Part shown: positions 7,006 to 14,895 of the stretch, in pieces
Numbering within the stretch: position 1 is the stretch's first letter
Layout: the number at the start of each line of letters is the position of its first letter
Assembly: GCA_003343885.1 (NCBI GenBank)
Contig: QAKH01000001.1
Span: 1-37,149, forward strand
DNA from: Clostridiales bacterium
GTDB taxonomy: Bacteria; Bacillota; Clostridia; Oscillospirales; CAG-382
Direction: 5' to 3'
Length of the DNA stretch: 37,149 nucleotides
Position numbers and translations under genes: made by a program
Notes under the pieces: generated by a model
What the model saw: the letters and a program-made list of their open reading frames with translations, nothing else
Told to the model about the DNA's origin: nothing
The model's database searches: none

Positions 7006-9417
7006 TTATTTTACAACGATATTAACGAGCTTATCAGGAACAAACACTTCTTTGACTATTGTTTTTCCTTCAATCTGTTTTGCAAATCGCGCATCAGACT
7101 TAACAGCACCTATACAATCATCTTTTGAAAGTCCGGCAGGCAGAGTCAAGGTTCCCTTGAATTTACCGGAAATCTGCACAGCTACCTCGACGGAAGCGTC
7201 AACTGTTTTTGCCGGATCGTAAGCAGGCCACGGAGCAAGAGAAGCAAAAGAGTCTTTTCCACAAACGCTGTGCCACATTTCCTCAGCCAAATGAGGAGCA
7301 AAAGGACAAAGCATGCGTGTGAAAATCTCTAATTCGTCAAGTGTGAGAGAGCCATGGTCTGTAATATCATTTATCAAAGACATCATCGCTGCAATAGCCG
7401 TATTCATCTTCAAAGCGTCGATATCTTCAGTCACCTTGCGTATTGTTTTGTGGAATACGTTTTCAAGCTCAGGTGTAACGCCGTGTCCCGAAGCAATATC
7501 CGAAAGGGTAGCAAAACGATCCAGGAAACGCTTACATCCTTTGATACTTTGGCTTGACCACGGTGCGGATTTTTCAAAATCACCTATAAACATCTCATAA
7601 AGACGCATGGTATCAGCACCGTACTCATTAATTATATCATCAGGATTTACAACATTATTTTTTGACTTGGACATCTTCTCCCCATTCTCACCGAGTATCA
7701 TGCCGTGAGAAGTTCTCTTAGCGTAAGGCTCGGGGCAGGAGAGTATTCCGATATCGTATAAGAATTTTGCCCAAAATCTTGAGTAAAGCAGATGAAGTGT
7801 TGTATGCTCCATACCGCCGTTGTACCAATCGACCGGCATCCAATAATCAAGTGCTTCTTTCGAAGCAAGAGCTGTATCATTGTGAGGATCACAGTAGCGC
7901 AGAAAATACCACGAAGAACCTGCCCACTGAGGCATTGTGTCAGTTTCGCGCCTTGCTTTACCGGAACATACAGGACAAGTGCAGTTTATCCAGTCATCAA
8001 GCGCAGCAAGTGGGCTTTCGCCGTCGGCGCCCGGTTCATACGATTCAACTTCCGGCAATGTCAAAGGAAGCTGATCCTCGGGGATCGGAACCCATCCACA
8101 CTTCTCGCAGTAAACAAGCGGTATAGGCTCACCCCAGTATCTCTGACGTGAAAATACCCAGTCACGAAGTTTATAATTAACTTTACGTTCGCCTTTTCCG
8201 TTGGCAGAAAGCCATTCGATTATCTTATTCTTTGCCTCGGAAACTTCAAGACCGTTAAGAAAATCTGAATTAACAAGCTTTCCGGTAGCAACGTCGGTGA
8301 ATGCCTCTTTTTGGACGTCTCCGCCTGCTACTACTTCGATTATGGGAAGTCCAAATTTCTTTGCAAAATCCCAGTCACGTGTGTCATGCGCAGGAACAGC
8401 CATGATAGCGCCGGTACCATATGTTATAAGGACGTAATCGGAAACAAATATGGGAATATTCTTTCCGTTGACGGGATTTATGGCATAAATGCCTTTTAAC
8501 TCAACACCGGTTTTTTCTTTTTTGTCGGCGAGCTCTGTTCTTTCAAAATCACTTTTCTTTGCAGCTTCAACTTTGTAAGCGTTAACGTCGTCAATATTTG
8601 AGATCATTGACGCATGTTTTTCAATGAAAGGATGCTCAGGTGAGATAACCATATAAGTCGCACCGAAAAGAGTGTCCGGGCGAGTTGTATAAACACGAAG
8701 TTTTTCACCAGCTGAAGTTTCAAAGTCAACTTCAGCACCTTCTGAGCGGCCTATCCAGTTCTTTTGCTGCGTTTTTACTCTGTCGATAAAGTCAACAAGC
8801 GACAAATCATCAATAAGGCGCTGTGCGTACTCAGTGATTTTTAACATCCACTGACTTTTCTCTCTGCGTATTACTTCGCTTCCGCAGCGTTCGCACACTC
8901 CGTTGACTACTTCTTCGTTTGCAAGTACACATTTGCACGATGTACACCAGTTAACTGCCATCTTGGTTTTATATGCAAGTCCCTTTTTGAAGAGCTGGAT
9001 AAATATCCACTGAGTCCATTTATAATAGCTTTCATCAGTAGTATTTATTTCACGTGACCAGTCAAATGACAAACCAAGCGACATAAGCTGACTTTTAAAA
9101 CGTGCGATGTTGTTTTGAGTAACAATTTTCGGGTGAATTTTGTTTTTTATCGCAAAGTTTTCGGTAGGAAGACCGAAAGCATCCCATCCCATCGGGTAAA
9201 GTACATTAAATCCCTGCATACGCTTTTTTCTTGCAACAATATCAAGCGCAGTATAGGAACGAGGATGTCCGACATGTAGACCTTGACCGGAAGGATACGG
9301 AAACTCAACGAGTGCATAGTACTTTGGTAATGAGTAATCGTTTTTTGCGTGAAAAACACCTTGATTTTCCCATTCATCCTGCCATTTTTTTTCGATTTGT
9401 TTGAATTCGTACTTCAT
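7006..9417 (-). CDS. leuS: Leucyl-tRNA synthetase
   Basis: It charges tRNA-Leu with leucine. The 803-residue product is the normal bacterial length. It carries the class I signature HVGH (residues 48-51, within FPYPSGQGLHVGHPRS), the CP1 editing domain with TTRPDTLFGATY, two cysteine clusters likely to bind zinc (CTSCKC...CERCG and CEKCGW...CPVC), the WAGSSWYFLRY segment, and KMSKSKNN near residue 580. An anticodon-binding helical domain follows. It is the last gene of the long minus-strand block, 47 nt after rsfS, so there is no room for the T-box leader that often precedes leuS in Firmicutes. It is probably expressed with the upstream genes. No convincing terminator hairpin was found after its stop. 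Confidence 0.97.
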   Translation of the reverse strand: MKYEFKQIEKKWQDEWENQGVFHAKNDYSLPKYYALVEFPYPSGQGLHVGHPRSYTALDIVARKKRMQGFNVLYPMGWDAFGLPTENFAIKNKIHPKIVTQNNIARFKSQLMSLGLSFDWSREINTTDESYYKWTQWIFIQLFKKGLAYKTKMAVNWCTSCKCVLANEEVVNGVCERCGSEVIRREKSQWMLKITEYAQRLIDDLSLVDFIDRVKTQQKNWIGRSEGAEVDFETSAGEKLRVYTTRPDTLFGATYMVISPEHPFIEKHASMISNIDDVNAYKVEAAKKSDFERTELADKKEKTGVELKGIYAINPVNGKNIPIFVSDYVLITYGTGAIMAVPAHDTRDWDFAKKFGLPIIEVVAGGDVQKEAFTDVATGKLVNSDFLNGLEVSEAKNKIIEWLSANGKGERKVNYKLRDWVFSRQRYWGEPIPLVYCEKCGWVPIPEDQLPLTLPEVESYEPGADGESPLAALDDWINCTCPVCSGKARRETDTMPQWAGSSWYFLRYCDPHNDTALASKEALDYWMPVDWYNGGMEHTTLHLLYSRFWAKFLYDIGILSCPEPYAKRTSHGMILGENGEKMSKSKNNVVNPDDIINEYGADTMRLYEMFIGDFEKSAPWSSQSIKGCKRFLDRFATLSDIASGHGVTPELENVFHKTIRKVTEDIDALKMNTAIAAMMSLINDITDHGSLTLDELEIFTRMLCPFAPHLAEEMWHSVCGKDSFASLAPWPAYDPAKTVDASVEVAVQISGKFKGTLTLPAGLSKDDCIGAVKSDARFAKQIEGKTIVKEVFVPDKLVNIVVK

Positions 9418-9464
9418 AAGCTGTCAACCTTTATATAAAATATTATTATTTATTATTCTGAAAT

Positions 9465-9821
9465 TTACTCAAATTCAACTTTTTCGCACTCTGCCCATAG
9501 TTTTTCTAAATTATAAAACTCTCTGGTTTGAGGATTGAATACGTGAACGATTACGTTCTCATAGTCTAACAATACCCAGTTACCTTGTCCTCTGCCTTCT
9601 ATGTTTGCCGGTTTTATTCCTTGCTTTTCACCTATTTGATATTCCACCTCGTCTGCGAGAGACTTTACCTGAGTGGAGGAAGTACCGTTGGCAATTACAA
9701 AATAATCGGCAATAATGGTTTTGTCGGTAACTTTTAAAATCTGAACATTATGAGCTTTTTTATTATCAAGAACTCTTGCTATGTTCTTGGCAAGGTTCAA
9801 TATTTCATTTTGATTTTCCAT
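9465..9821 (-). CDS. rsfS: Ribosomal silencing factor RsfS (Iojap family)
   Basis: RsfS binds uL14 on the 50S subunit and blocks joining with 30S when nutrients are low. The 118-residue protein shows family features in order: the helix LAKNIARVLDNKKAHNVQIL, then IADYFVIANGTSSTQVKSLAD, GQGNWVLLDYENVIVHVF and FYNLEKLWAE. The length is normal. The position between an LCP gene and leuS, downstream of nadD and yqeK, is the conserved Firmicutes order. The gap to the LCP gene is 21 nt, so co-transcription is likely. Confidence 0.95.
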   Translation of the reverse strand: MENQNEILNLAKNIARVLDNKKAHNVQILKVTDKTIIADYFVIANGTSSTQVKSLADEVEYQIGEKQGIKPANIEGRGQGNWVLLDYENVIVHVFNPQTREFYNLEKLWAECEKVEFE

Positions 9822-9842
9822 ATTTTCTCCTTTTCTGAGTAT

Positions 9843-11561
9843 TTATGCGGCGTTCTCTGAAGGAACGGCCGAGATGTTTTCGTCTGTTGAAGTTGTGCCG
9901 GTTTGTTCGTTATCGGCTCCCTGCTGAACAGAGTTTTCTGTTACAGCTGTGCCGGAGTCTGAGGATGAATTACCGTCGCTTTCAGAAGCTTCATCAGGAG
10001 GTGTGTTTTCATTTTCAGAAACTACACTTGCTGTTTCGCCGGAGCTCTCATTAGTCGTATCAGCAGAACTCAATGAGTCTGATTCATCATCTGTTTGTGC
10101 TGAGGTATCAGCTGAATTTTGCTCGCTTACTGAAGAACTCTGCGAATTTGCTGCGGAAGATGATGAACTGCTATTCTGGCGTATAAATCCAAGGTCAGGC
10201 TGGTTTTCTGTGATATCCTCAGCGGTGAGCGGAGGAGTGCTGCTGTTTCCGGAGGCAATCTCAATTGCAAAGAAGTGCTCTTCGCTGAGAGGCTGCTCAT
10301 ATTTATTGAGGTACGTGTTAACATACTCCATCATTGTAGCCTTGTCTATCGAGTAATAAGAGATACCATTTAATGTTTTTGCAGAGCCCGGCATTGTCAG
10401 CATAACAACTTTGGAAAGATCGATATCTAAAGCATTTGTTGCAAAATACAGTGCATCAGAGAAAGAAAGATTTGTTGTGAGATTTGCGCTTACTTCTTTT
10501 ATCAAATCACTCAAGTTCATAATACCTTCAAGGCTAAGAACCTTTTTAATAAATGCCGTCATAAATATTTTCTGAGCGTCGATACGCGCTATGTCTGCTG
10601 CGTAGTATCCATATCTGAAACGAATAAATCCTTCGGCATCTTTTCCGTCTAAATGCTGATAACCCTTATTTATGTGTATGTGCAGATCCTGGAGAGGATC
10701 ATCATAGTGCATGTCTTCCTGCACATATACATCAACGCCGCCGATTGCATCAACTATATTGACAAATCCGTCAAGGTTCATCTGAACGTAAAAATCAATA
10801 GGTGTTCCGAAACTGCGAGAAAGCAGAGCCGAGAGATAACGAATTGCAAACTTTAGCTTTACATCATATTCAAGCTGTGATTTTGCAGAGCCGGAAGAAT
10901 TCATATAGTTTTTCAGTTCATCTTTGTCAATGTCAAGGAAAGACTCGCTGCAAATTTTCTTGATATCTGCATCTGAAGCATCTTTAGCAAGGGACGCTAT
11001 GCGGCGGAGTTCGGATGCAGCAAAATTTCCGCCATGACCTAAGACCGCGTTAATTTTACAGCCATAATCATTTTTACCGTCGAAGTTTTCAAAAGAAATG
11101 TTACCATTCTCATCAAGTATAAGTTCGTTGTTAACAGTTACATATGTGTCTCTTGGTATTTGCATGATAGAAACTGACTTATCCTTGATATCGTATGTGG
11201 CTATCATGATAACGTCTGAAAGCCATTGTTCTCTGTCACAGCCAATTACCAGAAAGTTGTATCTTGAGTCTTTAAGAGTATATTCTTGCTCATTTTTATC
11301 ATCAGTATTAGAATTGTTGCTTGTGTTATCGCCAACATTTTCCGTATTTGTCGGAAGATTATCAGGAAGAATGTTCGACTGAGGCTTGTGTATGTATTTG
11401 AAATAGGTAAAAACGGCAAGAACTGCCAATGCAATAAGGCAAATAATTGAAAAGAATACAACCAAAAATTTTTGCCAACCGGCAAGTTTTTTCTTTTTTT
11501 GGCGTTTAAGTTTAAATTCAGTTGTTGCGCTCATGTCTTTTTTTAAAGATTTATTACCCAT
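9843..11561 (-). CDS. LytR-CpsA-Psr (LCP) family cell-wall glycopolymer transferase
   Basis: LCP enzymes move undecaprenyl-linked anionic polymers onto peptidoglycan at the outer face of the membrane. Visible features are a short Lys-rich cytoplasmic start, one membrane helix (about residues 30-55), an Asn/Thr-rich spacer, and the LCP domain with FLVIGCDREQWLSDVIMIATY, QIPRDTYV, AIGGVDVYV, HLDGKDAEGFIRFRYG and DIARIDAQKIF. The C-terminal ~120 residues are low-complexity (Ser, Glu, Thr, Asn), starting after residue 450 with a run of Ser. The frame opens with a TTG at 11579. However, AAAGG overlaps the next codons and lies 10 nt before the ATG at 11561, so I start there (572 residues). The ATG at 11570 is only 1 nt from AAAGG. 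The exact polymer substrate cannot be read from the sequence. Confidence 0.92.
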   Translation of the reverse strand: MGNKSLKKDMSATTEFKLKRQKKKKLAGWQKFLVVFFSIICLIALAVLAVFTYFKYIHKPQSNILPDNLPTNTENVGDNTSNNSNTDDKNEQEYTLKDSRYNFLVIGCDREQWLSDVIMIATYDIKDKSVSIMQIPRDTYVTVNNELILDENGNISFENFDGKNDYGCKINAVLGHGGNFAASELRRIASLAKDASDADIKKICSESFLDIDKDELKNYMNSSGSAKSQLEYDVKLKFAIRYLSALLSRSFGTPIDFYVQMNLDGFVNIVDAIGGVDVYVQEDMHYDDPLQDLHIHINKGYQHLDGKDAEGFIRFRYGYYAADIARIDAQKIFMTAFIKKVLSLEGIMNLSDLIKEVSANLTTNLSFSDALYFATNALDIDLSKVVMLTMPGSAKTLNGISYYSIDKATMMEYVNTYLNKYEQPLSEEHFFAIEIASGNSSTPPLTAEDITENQPDLGFIRQNSSSSSSAANSQSSSVSEQNSADTSAQTDDESDSLSSADTTNESSGETASVVSENENTPPDEASESDGNSSSDSGTAVTENSVQQGADNEQTGTTSTDENISAVPSENAA

Positions 11562-11608
11562 AAATTTCATACCTTTCAATTGCTAAAATGAATCAATAAA
11601 AATGACTG

Positions 11609-12292
11609 TTAATGACACTTTGTGAAATAAGACATTTTATGAATGAGATAATTTCTGGCAGTTACCGTCTGTAAATCAATTGTCATCCCTTGTTCAACAA
11701 GATTTTTTATTGTTCCGTCCATACTCATAACTACAGCTTCATCTAAAGCCTTTGCAGCGGCCGATACGCCATTTGAAGAAAGAAGACTGTAAAAAAAACG
11801 TCGTGTTTGTTTACAATGCTCGTATTTTCTTGAAGGCTCAATATAATCTGCAAGAAAAATGATCTTATCAAAAATATTCATATTTTCTTTTCCGGTAGTG
11901 TGGTTATATACTGCCGAAAAAACAATATCATTTATGCCGAAAAGTTCTCTCGCAAGAAAAGCTGCCGTCTTTCCGTGGAGAAGCGCGCAAGATGGGAAAT
12001 TCCCTGGAAAAATATTGTATTTTTCGCATAGCTCAAGCTGTTTTTCGAGAGAAAATTTTTTCGTTAGATCATGCAAAAGCGCTGCCGCTTTTAAGTCATT
12101 AATATATATATCTTTAATATTATACACCAAAAAAACCGATTCGGCAATACTTTGAGCTTCTTTTTCAACAAAAAAAGTGTGATTTAATCTTTTTTCGTCA
12201 AGATATTTACTAAGTTCGCCGAGTATTTTTTCAATTAGTTCCGGTTCAGTCGGAGTGTGGTTGAAAACTTGAGGAATATCGGTGTTATACAT
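11609..12292 (-). CDS. yqeK: YqeK-type HD-domain phosphohydrolase (probable diadenosine tetraphosphatase)
   Basis: The product has 227 residues with an HD-type metal site: LNHTFFVEKEA (His), AALLHDLTKKF (His-Asp), and ALLHGKTAAFLARELFG (His). These match the YqeK family, whose Gram-positive members symmetrically hydrolyse Ap4A. IFLADYIEP also fits. It lies directly after nadD (13 nt), a hallmark of the Firmicutes nadD-yqeK-LCP-rsfS order. The N-terminus has about 30 residues before the HD fold, slightly longer than short homologues. Confidence 0.9.
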   Translation of the reverse strand: MYNTDIPQVFNHTPTEPELIEKILGELSKYLDEKRLNHTFFVEKEAQSIAESVFLVYNIKDIYINDLKAAALLHDLTKKFSLEKQLELCEKYNIFPGNFPSCALLHGKTAAFLARELFGINDIVFSAVYNHTTGKENMNIFDKIIFLADYIEPSRKYEHCKQTRRFFYSLLSSNGVSAAAKALDEAVVMSMDGTIKNLVEQGMTIDLQTVTARNYLIHKMSYFTKCH

Positions 12293-12305
12293 ATATTATC
12301 ACCCT

Positions 12306-12911
12306 TTATTGTATATAAAGACCATTTGCTTTGATATACTTTGCGACACGTGCGTCAATTTCGGAAAAATGTCCAGATGTGGAAAAAGAACGTATTTGAG
12401 TGCTTGATACATCACAAACTTTACCGGGCATGATTGTTACGTTGGCATCATATCTTTTTTTCAGATAAGAAGAAAAATCACTTAATTTTTCCATTTCATC
12501 CCGGTGACGTGCTTTAGAAAAGATATGACACTTTTTCATTAACTCTTCAGCGTTTTTCCACGTTTCAAAACTTAAAAGCATATCACTGCCGATACATAGA
12601 TCGACAGAGGATACATTGTAATTTGTTATAAAGTGATTTACAGTGTTTATGGTGTAACTTACATCGTTACGTGAAATCTCGTAATCACTGACGAAGTAGT
12701 TAATTCCTTGTTCGCCCAAAACAAGAAAGGCAAGCTTTGCCATATTGAAGCGGTGAAAAGCCGCGACTGATGACGCCGCCTTGTGAGGAGGAATAAAAGA
12801 AGGCACAATAATTAAAAGATCAGGATTGCTGTTTTCATAAAAATCTAAAGCAAGCTCAGTGTGACCTATATGAGGCGGATTAAACGTGCCTCCGAAAAGT
12901 CCTATTTTCAT
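12306..12911 (-). CDS. nadD: Nicotinate-nucleotide adenylyltransferase
   Basis: It adenylates NaMN to NaAD, the step after the NadABC pathway encoded 7 kb away on the same strand. The nucleotidyltransferase motif GLFGGTFNPPHIGHTELA is at the N-terminus, SFIPPHK follows, and the second signature VSSTQIRS is near residue 170. The frame is open to a TTG at 12929, but the family start MKIGLFGG corresponds to the ATG at 12911, giving 201 residues. That is the usual length and leaves 14 nt after the yhbY stop. The ribosome binding site is weak (GGA 9 nt upstream), consistent with translation coupled to yhbY. Confidence 0.95.
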   Translation of the reverse strand: MKIGLFGGTFNPPHIGHTELALDFYENSNPDLLIIVPSFIPPHKAASSVAAFHRFNMAKLAFLVLGEQGINYFVSDYEISRNDVSYTINTVNHFITNYNVSSVDLCIGSDMLLSFETWKNAEELMKKCHIFSKARHRDEMEKLSDFSSYLKKRYDANVTIMPGKVCDVSSTQIRSFSTSGHFSEIDARVAKYIKANGLYIQ

Positions 12912-12925
12912 AAAAGCTTGTCCAA

Positions 12926-13249
12926 TCAAAACGAAGAAGAGCGGGGAAGAGTAATCTTTCTTTTGTCAGCATCTTTTGCCTGGCGATACAGAACGATTTT
13001 TCTGCCAATTATTTGTACGCTTTGGCATGAGGCAGACTCGCAAAGTTTTTCGGCAAGTTCCTTTGCCGTAATATCAGCCGTTTCAAGAAGGGAAATTTTT
13101 ATAAGTTCTCTTGCTTCCAAAGCTTCATCTATCTGCTTAATATAGTTTTCTGTAATCTGTCCTTTTCCATACTGGAAAATCGGTTCAATTTTATTGGCGA
13201 GAGAACGGAGATATGCACGTTCCTTTGAAGTTAATTCTTTATATGACAC
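12926..13249 (-). CDS. yhbY: YhbY-type (CRM domain) RNA-binding protein
   Basis: A 107-residue protein that is almost entirely one CRS1-YhbY (CRM) domain. YhbY associates with pre-50S ribosomal particles in other bacteria. Diagnostic parts are LTSKERAYLRSLANKIEPI, then the loop FQYGKGQIT (close to the family GxxG-type loop), IKISLLETAD and VQIIGRKIVLYR. The start is GTG at 13249 with AAAGGTG 7 nt upstream. It is preceded by rdgB (32 nt) and followed by nadD, a common Firmicutes pairing. Confidence 0.93.
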   Translation of the reverse strand: MSYKELTSKERAYLRSLANKIEPIFQYGKGQITENYIKQIDEALEARELIKISLLETADITAKELAEKLCESASCQSVQIIGRKIVLYRQAKDADKRKITLPRSSSF

Positions 13250-13281
13250 TATAATTCACCTTTCACAAATTATGTAATATT

Positions 13282-13887
13282 TTAGACGTTCAGTAATTTT
13301 AAAAGTTCCTCTTTTATAAGGGAAACTGCGGCGCTTCTGTGGCTTACCGCATTTTTTTCTTCATCGGTAGTTTCTCCGAATGTTTTTGCGTACGGGACGT
13401 AATAGAAAACCGGATCATAACCGAATCCGGAAGAACCGCGAATGTCATTGGTTATAAGACCCTCGCATGTTCCGGTAACAGTTTTTTCGTAGCCGTCAGG
13501 CATTGCAATTGTTATCGCGCATACAAATCTTGCAGACCTGTCCGCACCGGAAACTCCTTTAAGCTCACCGAGAAGCTTATCGACATTTGCCCTGTCATCA
13601 GAATTATGGCCGTCAGCAGAAGCGTAACGTGCGGAATATATGCCCGGAGCGCCCGAAAGATAGTCTACACAAAGTCCTGAGTCGTCAGCAATGGCGGGAA
13701 GCCCGTATTTCCGGCATACAAATCTTGCTTTTATAGCGGAATTTTCTTCGAAAGTTGAGCCGTTTTCTTCAATCTCTCCGTCAAATCCCATGTCCTTTAA
13801 GCTGACTAACTCAACTGACGGAATATTTAACATTTCTGAAAATTCTTTAACCTTGTGCGCGTTTTTTGTTGCGGCAATTATTTTCAT
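13282..13887 (-). CDS. rdgB: dITP/XTP pyrophosphatase (RdgB/HAM1 family)
   Basis: It hydrolyses non-canonical purine triphosphates (ITP, dITP, XTP) to monophosphates, keeping them out of nucleic acids. The 201-residue protein shows ATKNAHKVKEF at the N-terminus, ADDSGLCVDYLSGAPGIYSARYA with the metal-binding acidic residues, GFGYDPVFY, and SHRSAA near the C-terminus. All are standard. GGAGGAAA stands at good distance before the ATG. It follows ftsY by 64 nt. Confidence 0.95.
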   Translation of the reverse strand: MKIIAATKNAHKVKEFSEMLNIPSVELVSLKDMGFDGEIEENGSTFEENSAIKARFVCRKYGLPAIADDSGLCVDYLSGAPGIYSARYASADGHNSDDRANVDKLLGELKGVSGADRSARFVCAITIAMPDGYEKTVTGTCEGLITNDIRGSSGFGYDPVFYYVPYAKTFGETTDEEKNAVSHRSAAVSLIKEELLKLLNV

Positions 13888-13951
13888 TACGTTTTCCTCC
13901 GAAAATTCAGTAGATATTCAGCGAATATACTGCGTTTATCAGTTTATTTCG

Positions 13952-14866
13952 TTATTCGCCTTCGCTGAACAGTGCGTCAATAAAGCTTGCACGGTCAAAT
14001 TCCTGCAAATCATCCATTTGCTCTCCGACGCCTATAAATTTAACCGGTATACCGAGTTCTGTTTTTACCGAAATTATAACGCCGCCCTTTGCCGTACCGT
14101 CAAGTTTGGTAAGAATGATACCGGTTATATTTGCGGCTCGTGTAAACTCCTTGGCTTGGTTTATCGCATTTTGCCCTGTTACCGCATCAAGCACGAGAAG
14201 ATTTTCCCTGTCGCAGCCGGGCAGCTCCCGGTCGAGAACTCTCGCAATTTTGGCAAGCTCGTCCATAAGATTCTTTTTTACATGCAGTCTTCCGGCAGTG
14301 TCAACAATCAGCACGTCGATTCCGTGGCTTTTTACATAGCTTGCAGCGTCAAATACAACCGCCGCAGGGTCTGAACCCTCCGAATGCTTTATGACAGGCA
14401 CACCTACCCGCTGCGCCCATATTTCAAGCTGGTCAATCGCAGCAGCTCTGAAGGTGTCGGCAGCCGCAAGCGCGACTGTTTTTCCTTCACTTTTAAGTTT
14501 GTGGGCAAGTTTTGCAATAGACGTAGTTTTTCCAACTCCGTTGACGCCTATAACAAAAATAACCGAAGGTTTTGTGGAGAGCTTTAGTCCCTCGTTATCG
14601 CCTATGACATCTTCAAGAATTGACATAAGCTCCGTGCGGGCAATTTCGGGCTCGCTTATATGTTTTTCTTTGATTGCTTGCCGCAGTTTTTCAATAATAT
14701 CAGACGTAACTCCTACTCCCACATCAGAAGCAATCAGAACTTCTTCAAGCTCTTCAAGCATATCTTCGTCAACCTTTGAAAAGCTTTTGAAAATATTATT
14801 AACCTGACCGAGAATAGACTCTTTAGTCTTCTTTAAGCCTTGTTTCAGTCTTTCAAAAAATCCCAT
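13952..14866 (-). CDS. ftsY: Signal recognition particle receptor FtsY
   Basis: The membrane-associated GTPase that docks SRP-ribosome complexes for co-translational insertion. The 304-residue protein is the compact Gram-positive type without a long acidic A domain. A basic amphipathic N-terminus (MGFFERLKQGLKKTKES) precedes the N domain and the G domain with GVNGVGKTT (P-loop), AADTFRAAAIDQLE (the SRP-GTPase insertion region), DTAGR and TKLDGTAKGG. It starts 30 nt after smc, matching the conserved smc-ftsY order. Confidence 0.97.
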   Translation of the reverse strand: MGFFERLKQGLKKTKESILGQVNNIFKSFSKVDEDMLEELEEVLIASDVGVGVTSDIIEKLRQAIKEKHISEPEIARTELMSILEDVIGDNEGLKLSTKPSVIFVIGVNGVGKTTSIAKLAHKLKSEGKTVALAAADTFRAAAIDQLEIWAQRVGVPVIKHSEGSDPAAVVFDAASYVKSHGIDVLIVDTAGRLHVKKNLMDELAKIARVLDRELPGCDRENLLVLDAVTGQNAINQAKEFTRAANITGIILTKLDGTAKGGVIISVKTELGIPVKFIGVGEQMDDLQEFDRASFIDALFSEGE

Positions 14867-14895
14867 TACGGATATCCTTTCTTGTTATCATTAAA

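Noticed and set aside
9418..9464. Possible T-box leader for leuS
   Set aside because: Only 47 nt separate rsfS and leuS, far too short for a T-box.
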